From the NCBI GenBank assembly GCA_033026295.1, contig CM065175.1, positions 21,586,837 through 21,650,836 on the forward strand: a DNA stretch of 64,000 nt, given 5' to 3'. Source of the stretch: Channa striata. Taxonomy: Eukaryota > Chordata > Actinopteri > Anabantiformes > Channidae. Positions 38,801 through 53,800 of this stretch are shown here, piece after piece. Every line of letters starts with the position of its first letter. Within the stretch, counting starts at the first letter, position 1. Below the pieces are notes generated by a model. It saw nothing but the letters and a program-made list of their open reading frames with translations, ran no database searches and was not told the origin of the DNA. The position numbers and the translations under genes are program-made.

Positions 38801-41800
38801 GGCCTGTTTCATCTCCATCTTGTGGTAGAAGGCGATCAGCTGCGGCTCCTTGGAACGTTCACCTGCAATCAGGCACTTCTTCACATACTTTTTGTTGAAG
38901 CGGTTCAGTCTGCAAAGAGGAAAGAATTAAAGGATGAACACAGAAAAAGAAGAACAGATGAACATCGGGATAAGAACAGGACCGAAAGTAGATAAAAGCT
39001 GTTTGGCAGAGTGCAGAGCTAAAGAAGGTTAAAAGAGAGACTTGGTCACTGACAGGAACGCTTTTACATGGGGTATGTTGCTACAGATGATGTGTATTCT
39101 CTTTTTGAGCATGAGTAATACCTAATATATCACTGTCAATATGTAGCTTATCAATTAATCAGCAATGACAACACGAAACCTAAAAAAGGTGTAATGTCAG
39201 TTAGCTGGGAAAATCCATACTTGTCCTTCCAGTGGTGATGACCATAGTGTCCACAGATGTCCTCAATTCCAGTCAGGAGGTGGTCAAGGAACTGGGGATA
39301 ATAGAGAAATCATCTTTTACAGCTGGTGATAAGGCAAAAACAGCCTCAAGATTTCATTACACTATCAAACTGGCCTTCAGCCTTGTATAAGAAATATTTT
39401 CACATATTGTACAACCAGCAACATTCAAAAAAAGTCATGAGGTCATGATTTCACCAGGGCCCATTTTATATCTGCCGAATGTGATATAGAGCAATTTCAC
39501 TGGAAACAAATCTATATCTATAGATCTCGATAAGTAGACAGATACATCGCCACTGTTACTGTTCTTCATAGTGTGAAAACAAACAGCAGCAGGCAGAAAG
39601 ATTTAAAATGGAGTCAAAGAGAGAAAACCAGCAGCAGCAGCAGCAGCAGCAGCTAGGTGACCGACTGGACTGTACTGACACGCCTGCTCAAAGAAGCAGG
39701 GAAACGTATCATTGCATTTGTTGTTCTGGGTTCCAGCAGCTGTAGATCACCCCGGCATTCTGACTAAGTCTGCAGATGACCGTGTGACGGGCAGTTGCTA
39801 TGGGAACAAGTCATTAAATGGAGCCACAGAATTTACCTCCGCTTTGTCCGGAATTACAGATTTATATTAAGAATACATGACTGTGGGGGTGGTGGTGCAA
39901 AGGTCTCATTAAAGAGAACAAAAGCAACAGCTGCTCATTATGCAATAAAAACACGCGATTAATGCACGCTTTTGATTAAACATCTTGTGATATTAGGCTT
40001 ACATTGTTTTCCTCAGTTGTAATAATGTGCCATTTTAATGAGAAATAAAGCTGAGGGCAAAGCATTTTGGTGGGATAGTTCCAGGACATCACCTAGATAT
40101 CTGTCAAAATACAGAAGTAAATACACTCACTGCACTTTCTCACTAGAAAACAGAGCAACACTTAGATTCTCTACTGGTTGTACTTTAGCCATTCAGACTG
40201 TGTCCACAGCCAGCTCCATACTTGTTTTACAGCGGAGGAGAAGCCATTATGACAGCCTGTTCTCCAAGCCTCAAGCATTAGTGACTCACCTCAGTCTCGG
40301 TGAGTGCAGTGTGTGTGTGTGTGTATATACTAGGGGTGTGTGTGTGTGTGTGTGTGTATGCACATTTGTACCTATCTGAGTTTTATTAATAACTTTAAAA
40401 CACTCAGGGACTGTGAACCACGGTCACAAATGTGTTTGACTATCAAATGCTGTGAAGACAAGAAGCCCTGCGTGTGAAATAGAATGATCAAGCTATATGA
40501 TACAAGCCGGCAAGGTTGCCGTTACAGAAAAGAGCAACAACACTGCTATCCAGTTATTTTATTATAAAAATTGTGGTTTGACATTTCCCCTGCTGTTTTG
40601 TGTATGATATGATGTTCTACTACTCAGCCAGTAGATGGCAGCAACAATCCAAATTGACACTAAACCCCTATCAGAAAACTTTTACCTACAACTGACAGAA
40701 ATGTACATAAAAACCAAACAATGCTGCAATATTGTGCACCTGTTGGACATTTCCCAATCAAGATAAGCAATTGTAAATTTTACTATTAAATATTTTATTT
40801 CTGCTGCGATAAAAAGAAAGAAATGCTTTGCTGTGGCTGAACAAAGATAAGTTGAAATGTTTGTTAATATTTTTAGATGTATCACATTAATTTATACAGT
40901 GAAAAACATTTCAACTTCCCAAACACCAAAACATTCTGGGTCACCTCCATTTGGAACGGCCAAGAAGTCATCAGTGCCTGCAGGTAAAGGCTGAGGATGC
41001 TAAAAGGAAAAACATGTACCTGAGTGTGGATCTCCTCGTTAATCGAGCGCTTGGCTTCCTGTTTCTTCTTCACTGCCAACAGGTCGACTAGGGGTTTGAT
41101 AGTCATGCCCTGCAAGAAAGATGAGATGGTTAAAAACCCTGTGAACATAGGTAAAGAAACAAATTGAATCACCCAGACTACGCAAGAGGGAATTTTCAAC
41201 ACTGCATGTGGGTTTGCAGAAATACTTGAAACTAATCACGATTTTTTAAGTGTCAGAAACACATACACCAGCACTCTTCTTTATCTGGTACTGACATCTG
41301 CAGATCAGCGTATCCATCTGTCTTGATCTGACATACACGGCCACTGAAAATAGAGCTATACTGCTTTTGCTCATTGAAATCAAGCATAAGCTCAGTAGTA
41401 TCACATCTCACTAGCTGGGACTTTTTCCAAATATTCCAAGAGCTCATTAACAAAAACAGCAGGTTTTTAACGCAACCTTTTCATAAAAGAACAAAACTAC
41501 TATGATATTTTGTCTGAATACAGAGTCATCCTTTAAAATAAGAATAAAGCAACACATTACTTTTCTATATGGATCACCGTGATAATTATTCTCGAGATTG
41601 GGATTATAATCGTCAAAAAGTGTAAACATTAAAAAAACAAATGTCTATTTCTCTGTAGATGTATGTTGGCTCCTGTGCATATGGATGTAAAACCTGCCAT
41701 GTTCAAAAGCAAACAGCTGATGAAAAGTAGCAAATTCTTGTTTCCTCTTTCATTCTCACTTAGATCTCACTTTAAATACCTAAAAATGTGTTTTCAACTT

Positions 41801-44800
41801 TACCCATTTTAGGCTTATGAGAAACATCTTAAGGTGTAATATCACATTGTAGTCAGTTGTTATTAATAACGATGTAAGGTGACATAAGAAGGGCCTCTGA
41901 AAGAGATTAATGTGGCCATCTGATTCAATGGAGTAGTGTAAAGTGAAAGACATCATATTTCTTGTCGTTAATAAAACCCTATCCTTGTATGGGGATGATG
42001 ATGCAGATATAATGTGGACTTTCTGGTAAAAGGCAGCTAACCTGGTCTGCATCAGTGTAGCCGGTGCAGAATCCAACAGCATAAATAAAACATTTTTTCT
42101 AATGTACCCTCTGTGGAGCACGTCTTCAGGTTTTATTTTAGCTGCTGCCATTCTGGGTCAAAGTTACACACAAGAATACTCCTCCAGTTTCACCACAAGG
42201 CTGGTTTATCCAACGGGACTGAGCAGATGTAATGCAATGTGGTTAAAATGGATATTAATATTTGCACAGCCACTGACTCTGTGTGTTTGTCTTGTTTTTT
42301 AATGTGCTGGAGGTTGAGGTGTTCAAAAACAGAAAAAAAAAACATGAAAACATGACCACTTGAGGTAATGTAGCTTATCTAGCATCCAATCCAGCCTTTT
42401 TCTAGGAAAAAGCAGCAAACTGACCCGTTTGTGCAGGTGCAGTGTTCCTTTGTGTTCAGTCCTCAGTGTGACCAGTGGAATCAGGTTCCATAAGATTTAA
42501 ATAAATGCTTAACTGAAAATAAATATTTGATCTGAGCTTGGCTTTGTTGATGTACCAGTCAGTGTTAATTCAAACAGTGATACATGAGAAAATTCAAACT
42601 AGACTTACTAGGCAAATATACCACTCCAAAAGGGGACAAACCAGTGTAAGTGGTTTTATGGAAATCTTTATGCAAAAATGTGATTAATATCCTATATCCT
42701 ACAATAGTGCACCAGAGCACTATTGTAGGAAACAATATCTAATGTCTAATGTTTTCATTACACTAAATATATCATATATAGCATACAAAGCTAGGAAAAA
42801 GAAACAACTAGCTAGGTTGATAAAATTTGTTTAGATTTATTTAGGGCATCCCTAGATGTGCTATTCATACCTGAACAAAGACCGTGAAGAAGATGACAGT
42901 GATGATAGCAGTAAGGAACAACTCTCTCATGGCAAAGTGGTCCTTGTCTAGAAGGAAGCCAAGAGCGAAGGCAATGGCACCTCGTAGGCCACCGTAGGCA
43001 ATGATGAACTGGTCCTTCGTTGTCAGCTTGACAATGCGGAACTTGTTGATGAAATAAGTCAGACCAACCACACCTGGATAGGACAAAACAACAAGGAGTC
43101 ACGCTTAGGTTGGACAGCATTCCTTCCACACTGGTAAAGATGCTATCACCGGAGCCTGCCACAGCTTCACACCACCAAGTTTAGAAAGACACAACAACAA
43201 TGAATATGAAAGTCAGTTGGGTTTCTCTGGAGCTTATAAGAGAACAAGAATTTAAATTGTCAGAGCTTATACAGTATCATGTTATGCATGTAGAATGTAC
43301 ATGATTATTGATCACAACAATCCAGTCACATACGAGTTCCTTGAGTTTGTAAAATGTCCTGAAAGACTCATTAGACTAGGAATAATAAAAAGGCTAAGAT
43401 CTATTGGTTTCTCAGTCTCCTCTGTAAAATCCCCAACAACTCTAGCATGACAATTCACCACGGAAGCACTCGTGACAGCACAAAGACAATACAGAAATCT
43501 TCAGTGGCACTTCCTCTCTCTGGGTCTGCCTTTCTCTCACACACACACCCCCACACACTACTCCTATCAATGCCCATAGTTCCCCCTTTGACAACCAGGC
43601 CTTTTAGAGTACATTTATCTAAGTTAAAAATAGGCAACTTGTACCCTTTGTTATTTGCACAAATGTCAAACTTTTTATGAAAAGCACTTAAGACCATTTA
43701 GTTTTATCAGTAAAATCAAAACACACTGTCAAAAAAAAAAGGAAATAACCTCAACATGTCTAATGCATGATCCAGCCCCACACAACCCTAAACAGGTTAC
43801 GTGGTTCCAGGTAATGGATGGATGCCTAACACATCCACTGCTGTTATTTTCCCTGTATGTTGTTGCACATCACAGAAAGGCCTCATTACATTTTTTTGTG
43901 AGACGTATTGCAGAAGAGCTGACCTATAACTCGTGCCACCAGACAGAGAATGACTGTGACAGTGACGAATGTCCAGTTCCAGGCATGAGGTCCATCCACG
44001 GTGGCTACACCCAGAAAGATGAAGATTAGCGTCTCGCTGACGCTACTCCACATTTTTAAGAAATACTTGATGGTGGTGTGGGACTTGTGGGATATATTTG
44101 CCTCTACATAGGGTCGCATCACAGCCCACATGATATTAACCTAAAGGAGAAGAATAGGCAAATGTTAGATTGAATTAGAATGATTTTTTGTCACCTAAAA
44201 TAAAACATTTCTAAACCTGTGTAAAGTAAAGGCATCTTAAAGAAAATCGTTTAACTTAAGTACTAAGCAAGAGTGAAGTCAGAACTGAACGTGTTCCACA
44301 CATGTTACGAAAACAGGGGACAGTAACAAAGATGTCACCATCCCCGTCTGCTGACCACTTCTGCATTCCATTTTCTCGTCATGCAATGTTCCTGTCAAAA
44401 AATGCAGAGACCAGATGTGATTGCCATCCATGGAATATAAGCCGCAACAGCTGCTTACATTCATCCTCTCTGTTAATAATGGTTTGGCTTTTCCTGTCTT
44501 AGTGAAGTTATGAAAGAAACTAATACCAGTTAGCAAATGTGACATTAAAAAAAGGGAACACATTTACAGCTACAGGATTTGGAAAGGCTCGTCCTTAAAG
44601 CTACACATCCAATGGCCCCGACAGTATATCATTAACTCCTCTCAGAAACTAACTCCTACCACAATGAGAAGAAAATAAACTGATATACACATTGGAGAAA
44701 CCGATGAAAAACAGAACCTTACAGAATGCCGGGGGGCCAATAAATTCAGGGTTGATTGAGGTGGCAACAAGATTAATGCACTATGTCAACTGGTTCCATG

Positions 44801-47800
44801 AAGTGTAATCTACCACGATGTACAGCCGAGTCACTGGGGAGCAGCTGAAATGGATTTCCACTTCAGTGGCAAGGTTATATTAAGACCATGAGTGGGGGAT
44901 ATGTATGTACAATATGTAATTTCAATCCTCATCAATAGTGGTTGAGATAGATAAAGCTGGTGCTACTAAAAATTAACTAAAGCCAAAAAACAGTGTTAAA
45001 GTGCAGTATCAATCTATACATTTCCAAAAAATGACAAAAGGCTAACATTACTAGCACATCACAAGAAAAATGTACATATGAGAGTTGACATAACAGCAGT
45101 TAAAAATTCTGATCATCTCTTTGTCCAAGTCTGTCCATATAACCACCCCCAAACTTACGCCATGATGCCAGAGAGATGAAACATCTCAGATGATAGGTAT
45201 GCCATGTAGCTGTATACAAAGACAAAAAGTGGCTCAATGACACGCGTGTGGGAGGTGAAGCGTGAAGTGAAGGCAGCCAGGACGCCATAAATAGCTCCTA
45301 CTAGAACACCACCCAATGCCACCACCAGGAAAGAGAAGACTCCAAGGAAGCTTTCCATCAGTGTCACGGTGCCAACACCTGCAAACTCCTCAAAAAGGTG
45401 GTACAGCACCTAGGTGGGAGGAGGAATAAAAAAAGAGGCTGGAGGTTAGTATACTTCTTTGGTTAAACAGAATGTTTCCTACAAGTTACAACCAACTTCT
45501 ACAAAAAAGGTTGAGAAAAGTACTGAGGAAACTCTGGTGTTTGTATGTGCCTGCACTATGACAGTCATGATTTTAAAAAACCTTAAAAACTCTGTCAGTA
45601 GATTTACACTGTCGAAGGTGTTTTACTCCAACAGGTGAGCTAACAGCTGGTGTGCTGTGAGCTGAGGATTACTGTGAGGTGACAGGCTAGGCTGCAGATC
45701 ACTAGCTATGTGCTGACAGCTTGTCTAAATATAAGGTTAAATGAAAAGAATTCAGCGACACAACCTCAACATTTAACTACTGACCTTAACAACAAAGAGT
45801 TAATTTGTGCCAACAAGAAGCCTTCTTTGTTATCATTACAACTATGGCTGTAATTATGATATACAAGAGCTTCTAACAGGTGATATCAACCTTCACAGGG
45901 TTATAATATCAAATGCATTTCTGACTGATCTCGCAGTCTACTTTTATTAGAGCACTGATCAACCTAAACTGCATTGTTTCACAAGAAATGAAAGCATGAA
46001 AATAAGCAAGAACGTCAGCCACACTGTGCCTAATTCCTGTTTTGGTCACTCACCACAGTGACAGCATCATTAAGCAGGGATTCACCAAAAACTAGGATGT
46101 GCAACAGTTCATTGATATGGATCTCCTCAAAGACGGCAAGCACAGCAACAGGATCCACAGCCGAGATAATGGAGCCAAACAGCAGGCAAGGCAAGAGCTC
46201 TATTGAGTGGAGAGTTGATGGGTTGGCTGGTTGGATCTGACACACAGCATACAGCAGCCCCCCGATGAAGAACGCATTCCACAGAGTCCCCACAACAGCA
46301 AACATAAGGATTGTGCCCAGGTTCTCCATGAATGGCCGAATAGGCAGGAAGTAGCCAGCATCCAGGATGATGGGGGGAGCAGGTAGAGAAAGAACACATT
46401 TGCATTCATCACAGGTGGGACCTCCTCTCCGGCTAGTTTGATGAGGCCCCCCACCACGAGACCCACCACGATCAACAGGCAGCTTTCTGGCACAATGTTG
46501 GACAGACGAGGAACCAAGTGGAAGCCTGGAAAGATAAAAAATAGATAAATAAATTAACAAATAAAGATAATGTGATGGAAAGGAGGAGGCAAAGTATGAT
46601 AGAGGAGGATGTGATTTATCTGGGCAGTCATAGCATGATTTGTTATCTGTATGTGTGTTTATCTCTGATTGACAAGTGAGTCAAGGTGTGTGTGAGGAGG
46701 ATGAACTCAAATTCTTCCCATCTGTTCTCACTTTATAAAAAGCAACACTGGCACATATTCAAAGTCAAACCTACAGTACTAACACAACATTACACGAGCG
46801 TTCAACCGTGACATACCACACATGTGTGACTACTGCCACAACCCAGCTGACAAACTCTTACTTCTGTTTTAGGGGTTCATCATATGTAAAGGGTGTAGGC
46901 CATAGTGTTAACATCATGGCCTTGTGAAGTGTAAAAGGAACAAATGGAAATTATATGCAAAACATTTACTGTCAACAGGTGCCACAACAGGTCAACAAGT
47001 CAAGGCTTTAACTTAGACGCATATTGCTATGAGCACACATTCAGCATATAAGGTGTAAGTGTTTAAGAAGGTCAGGTTTCAGGTTTACAAGTTTCATTAG
47101 TCTTGTCGTTTTGTGTACTAATCCAATTTGGAACTTCCACAAGCTCATTTGCAATTATCGGCTAGCGCCTGACGCCGTGTGGCTCATATGTCACAGCACA
47201 AGCAGCGCTGCAGGTCCCTGGAGACTAAGGCCTTTACAAGCCTGACAAATAATAAAAGTGCTTATTAAAAAAGCCTGTCTTTTGTTTTATTCTCCAAGAC
47301 TGGCCCACACAAAGTGACTTGGCTAAGTTTTACATGACATCATAAACACATGCATGCAGTCAGGTAGTAAACAAAAGGCTTTCTCTGACTATGTTTACTG
47401 TATCAGCTGACTGCATGGTGCATTAAAACTCACTCACTCACTCACACACAAACAAATACGAACTGGTTTATGCCATGTTCTCGAAAACAACAGCCATTAC
47501 ATTCAAATATCTAGTCCATAAAACCTTTGTTTTTTACATTTAAGGGCAAAATTTGAGAAGTATTTAAATCTACGGTGCTATTAGAATATTATATACCAGC
47601 ATACATTAAACCCAAAAAAAAAAAAACACCATAGCTTTAAGTCTAAGCTCCTCTATGCAAGGATAGTTGGTGCAGTCGCAGCAGCCCCCTGGTGCACAGC
47701 AGACTCAGGGTGTGTCCCTACTGAGCAAAGACAGGAGGGGCAGGCAGGTGAACAAGCTCAGCCCTGATGCAGCTCTTTTACATTTGCACAATGAGGGTGG

Positions 47801-50800
47801 TGGAGCGACTAATAAATACTGGCTTATTAGCACTTTGCATAGTAGGTTATGTATTGGCCAGGCCTTGCACTCATGCTGCCTGTAAACAGGCTTTAAATGT
47901 ACAATTAAGTATATATTAAAGCATAATTTTAACCATTAATGTTACATGGTTTGTCCTATTGGCATGTGAAGCATCAGATATTCTTTTTGATATTCTCCAT
48001 TCTCCAAACAGGGGAGGGGTGTTTATTCTTGGACATCTTGAGGACAACAATATTAGTGTTTCAGCACGCAAGCTCAACAACTGAATGCCTGTGAAATACA
48101 CATCTGCACACAGCTGTGTCTGACGTTCTGAGGCAGGACTGTGAGGGGAATTTTATCTGAATTGGTCTAAGGAGGTCTAATTGATTCTCAATGAGATGTC
48201 AAACACAGACTAATCTTCTGTTCTCTGAATGAACCATAGTAGGAAAAAATTGGCACCACCCAGTAGCCAGGTGGCTTAGATTTTCTGGGTCAGGTGCTTG
48301 CAAGAGGATATACTGTAAATCCCAAAGCTAGTTCTGAGACCTGTCAAAAGTCAGTCCCTCTGTCTCTTTAAAAGAAAACATAATCAGCTGGAAGCTAAGT
48401 TAGCACCATAAATTAGCACGTTAATGTTCACAACATCTCAGCCCTGTTACATAATTGAGAAACTGTGTCTAAATGTGCTTAATACATTAGTACTAGAGAA
48501 ATCTCAGTTTGTTGGGGGGGGGGGGTGTGGACACCAAATTACACGAGTGGGCCTGCACATCTCCAGTATGCTAATTGGTTCCCAGTTGAACTGAATAGAT
48601 TACTAAGATAGTCAGTCTTCAAAATGATACCCATGGGGGTATTTTACATAAAAGTTCTGCCAGTTACTGAGTGTTAAAATCAATTTGTTGTCTCCATGCT
48701 TTATTGCAAGTACATGAAGACTGAAAATAATTTAAGTAATCCTAAACAGCATTAGGTTAGCATTCCCGCCTCACAGGGGGCTCAGCTTTTCTGTGTGGAT
48801 TTTACATGTTCTCCACATGCTTCTTTAGGTTTTCTCTGGCCACTTCCAAGACATGAAGGTTGATTACCTGTAGGTGTGCGAGTGATTATGAATATTTGCC
48901 TGCTGCTACATGTCAGTTCCACGAAAATGGCAACCCGTACAGGGTGTACCACCCGGCCTCTTGCCCAATGACAGCTAGGAGTGGCTCTAGCACCTCCACA
49001 ACCTTTGACAACTGGATGCATAGTTTAGATAATCGATTGTTGGGTGACAAGTTGAATTTAACAAATCTTTGTGTATGTACACAGTACTACTAGTGTTTCT
49101 TACTGTACTTCAACATACCCGCACTTAGCTCACGTCAATCTTGTTTAACCTGTTTTGCCCACACACATTGCCAAGCAATACTCTCTTATGGGATACAACA
49201 AGTCTGCTATAAATCATTTGTTTCTACAAATCAGGTCTTGACAGGACGTGTGTGTACATTGGGGAGGAAACATATTGTATATGTAGTAATACCAGCCCAG
49301 TCTCTGATTGCACCATATGCTGCTACTCAGGATAAATAAACACATACATAGAGCGGTAAACAGGGTCAGTGGTTCGATCCCCGGTCCCCCCTTGCTGCAT
49401 GTCAAAGTGTCCCTGGGAAAGATACTGAACCCCATGTTGCTGGTGGGCCAGATGAGCACACTTTATGGCAGCCATCGCTGCTGTATGTGTGTGTAAATGT
49501 ACCAAATTACTCTGTAAGTTGCTTTGGATAAAAGCGTCTGCCAAATGACTAAAAATGGAACCACGACACAACCTATTACCCACTGACCAAGTCACTTTAA
49601 CTGGCCATGGGGTAGTTTCATGTAACACACACCTGATTACATGTGCAGAAAAAGAAAAGAAACTGAAACTGAATCCAGAGGGTGCCATGGAAAACCAAAG
49701 GGCAGCATAATTGGAAAACATAAAAAAGTTTTCCGTGAGGTTTTAAATTTGCCATCTCAGCAATGCGTAATAAAGGTCAGGCAACTAAAGTTGCTTTTCT
49801 GAACTTTTCTAAAGAGCAAGCACTACAAAGAAAATATTTTTTGGCATTCACGCCACTGCAGAAACAAGAAAAGACTGTGCATGCTGACCAGGAGACAATA
49901 AGTCATTTCAGAATTAATATGGACCTTTCCAAATGTAAAAACTATCTATCCAAGTAGGAAGCATCCATTCAGTGTCTACATGTTTTTTTTTCTATTCTCT
50001 GTCAACAACAGCTGCCAATGTTTCATTGTCCCATATGATCCTAAGAACCTTTAAGCAACAAGGTTTTTGAAAACTAAAGGGTAACAACACCTTCACTTGT
50101 TTGCATATGTACCCAGTGTCAGCAGTCTGGTACATGTCGCACATTATCATTGCCTAAGTCACGAACTGTATCCTGTTGCCAGGTGATTAACTGTACTGCT
50201 GGCAACCAATCCTGCTGGGTCAAGCAAGCACAACGAACACAAACGACTGAAACAAACCGTCTTTTTGTTAAAGAAGGTGATTGATGGTACATTCATTTGG
50301 TGTTAAACTTGCAGGCCAACTTTCCAATGTCTTAACACTTTGATGTCAGCAGGAAGGTCGACAGCGTAGGCAACAGGGTTCTGGGAAAGATAAGCCTTTG
50401 TGATTCAATGTCTGATTGTTTGACGCAGACCAGTGTGTATCTTACGTTTCAGTTATAATTAATGGCCTGCTGCTAGTAAAAAAAACACAAAACTCACACA
50501 GAGGATTCCATGCAAGGCTGTGTGTCCAACCTATGCCAATGGCTGTTAACACCAAAAGATCTGTGTTTAATCGTTATTATAATTATTATATCCCAAGGAT
50601 ATCCATTACAACTACTGATTAGAGTACAGTTCAGTGAGAGTACTTACTGAACAAGACTAATGAGACAAAAAGGAGAATTTTACAAATGTACAGAGACTTA
50701 CAACTGATATGCTTTCTTGGTTATGAAAAAGTTGGTGCTTAATCACAACCTACAACACATCTAAAATAGCCTGTGTATAACCTATAACATGTTGACTTCT

Positions 50801-53800
50801 CACACAGGCATTGTAACTCATGGGACAATATTAGGCATCTTAACAGGTGTGGCGAATACTATATTTTTGGACTTCATAACAACAAAAGTACTCATTAAAC
50901 TTACTCAGAGAGTGACGTGTAGTGTTAAAGTGTGGCCAGACACTTAGCTTTAAACTGCAAATTAATGTTTACTTGTGTGAATTTAAGAAAAATACAGTAA
51001 GAGTAGCAGGAGGTTCTGTAAACAGCCTTGGCTGTATGGTTTACACCTTGAGCTACATGACTCAAGAATGATGAAAGGACCGGTTTTAGGGCCAACCCGG
51101 TTACGCCTATAATGCAACTCTCTTTTTAAATAATATTATCATTTGTTTACTATAGATAAAAGCAATCTAAAGTATTGGCAAGTCTCTTGGGAAACTTTTT
51201 TTTTCTCAGCAAAGAGTAACTGACTGCAGCATTCCTGAACTTCTGTTAATCAACAAAACTAAACCTAAAACTAAGTTATTCAACTGTACTAAACAGTAAC
51301 AACAAATGACTAAAAAAAAGATTAACATGAGTCAACATTGGCATTATAGTTGTTCAATTTACAATACCTAATTGGCATAAATGTTTTATTTCTTGCTGTA
51401 GACCAACAATGGACATTCTGTTCCATGTGTATGTCCATTCATAACTGAATCTTTGACTCCTTAACCTCTGGACCTGTACGTATCCAGCTTGGACCAAGGA
51501 CAGAATACAGTGTTTTGTATTTCCCTGATATCCCATCCTTTTGTTCAACCAAATGACACAAGAAATAACTTTAGTGTAATGAACATATATATACTTAGAC
51601 ATAGCTACTTCTATGTAATGTATATATACACTTGCATATTTTTTTGTTTTAGGTATTTATATTCAATTTTTGGTTCATTTAAAGCTACAGTATGAAACAT
51701 TTTCTGAAATAAATGTGCTCTAAAATTCATCTTATTGTGTAGAGGTGCTGCTGATGAATCCTGTGAAGTCAGAATGACAGAACAACTCTCTGTTGTCAAT
51801 ATCTGTTGGCAACGCAGTGCCGAGATATTGGTTTCTAGTTATTTTTGAGTAAGGCTGACCCTTGCAACCAATCCAAGTATTTTAAGCATTTCTGCTTAAT
51901 TAGTGTGTGAGCTGGGTGGTGTACATGAATAGAGGGCAGAACAAATTTCATTGCAACATGTTTGTGTGCTCGGTGACGATTAAAGGTTCTTCTTCTAATT
52001 TTTGGAATTTCATAATGACTAATTGATTTGAGTCTCATGATGCCAGCACTACCTTCAAAAACACACAATGCAACTCTCTAATGATCTTATGGCACTGTTG
52101 TACACTATCCAAAAATGATTTTGGATTTTGCATTCTCTTTGCGTACGTGCATATCATATGGTCAAATATCAGCTAACAAAAAAAAAGTTCTGTTTAGCTG
52201 ATACTCACTCCTTCCCCCTTCAGTCTGCAATCTAACTCTCATTACAGTATACTCCGATAACATCAACTCTGATTGCAATAGTGTGAGTAACTTTCATGGA
52301 GAGGTAACACACACACGTTCTTTTTCAGTCTGTTTGGCCAGTAGTGAAGTGAAAGGTGAGACTAACTGAAGTTATGTTACACACATGCCATAAGGTGTGT
52401 CTCACTGGGCACTCATGTCCTACTAACTGCTATGATAACTTCATCAAACATAACACAAAACAAGTCAATGCCTACTGGATGTTACCAACTATGACAAGGA
52501 TTACGCTCCACTACAGAGTAATTGCTATTGTTTATAACTATAAGCGAAGTCATGTTGGACTGACATGTTAATACTCACTACATGAATGTGAAACAAGGTC
52601 ATTCAGATAATAGTTTGTTAGCATTCTTTCCTAATTATAACTATACAGATCTCTTCAATCACACACTTGCACTAAACAAAGTGGATCACTGCAGGAGGAC
52701 AATATTAAGATTTCAGAAGCAATCATAACTTTTGAGTGACAGCTTGCTAAAGAATAGGTAGCTTATGTTTTTATAAGTAAGAGAACACCTCATATATACA
52801 GGGAATATGGCAGGTACCGTAATACTGTATACTGAGTATATTCTCAACAAAATGATAGATTTATATGAAAAGCTTTTGCAGTGGGTATAATCAGTTCAAG
52901 AGAAGCACTTGGTTCAATGTGAAAAACTTAGAGCAAAAAGCACAAGCAGGATCACTTAAGAGATAAATTGACTGTGCATTTTCTTTTAGCCTTGTACGAT
53001 ATTAGGTCCGTGAACACGAGTCAGAGACACAGGCATGGCTGAGAAGTGTAGCAGACACATGGAATTATCCGCAGCCCATTTTCAGACCTTCCTGGGATAG
53101 TCAAAAGCTTTAGGTCACCACTGTCTCCTGCTGCTGTCAGCGTCATTTCTGTCCGTCCTCACTTTCTGCTTTACACACTGTCATCACTCCTTCAACTCAG
53201 CCTCTCTCCCAATCCTCAAACATACACAATTCTCCCCCTACGTCCTTGAACCGCATCCTGACCGAGAGCTACCAAGCCAGGTGGTCCCTCTCTGCCTGTC
53301 CTCTCCCCAGAGACACTGGGCTTCTCGCCCAGACAGTGAAGCAGTATCCTCCCTGGCTACAGGCTGGTGCTCAGTCAGGCCCTAGATGTCACAGGCATCT
53401 AACAAGCGCTGGCTCTTAGAAAAAGACAGCAGGGATAATGCAGTATTCTGTGGAGAGCACACCGTGAGGAGGGACGGATGACGGAAGGGAAGAACGCATG
53501 AAGGAACGCAGGAGGGGAATACAGGAAATTAAACTGCTGGACAGAATTATTTTATGATGGGAAGTAACACTAACGAAGACAGTGGCAGGATGGACCCCAG
53601 TTTTGAAAACTTGCCAAAGAGTTGGATTGATAGGTCCAGACTGCTGCATCCAGACCAGCTGCTTAGTCATTACTGTAGCAAGGAGTGAGTTCAGCTCTAG
53701 CAAAAGACCCTCTTTGCCCTTTTTGCGAGGACAATCTGATGAGTAATCTGGGTGACCCGCAGTATTGATTTTACCCTCTGTGACACTTACTAAAATTGAG

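Larger units (their letters stand above)
39292..41019 (-). other. slc9a1 intron 6
   Basis: A 1.7-kb intron carrying a CAG microsatellite (39630-39653) and an interrupted GT microsatellite (40309-40360). No coding sequence was seen. Confidence 0.85.

Noticed and set aside
46030..46560. Single 176-residue frame covering most of slc9a1 exon 2
   Set aside because: Its first third translates intron and out-of-frame exon sequence, and its end reads through the donor. Only the IILDAG...DAVTV part is real protein.
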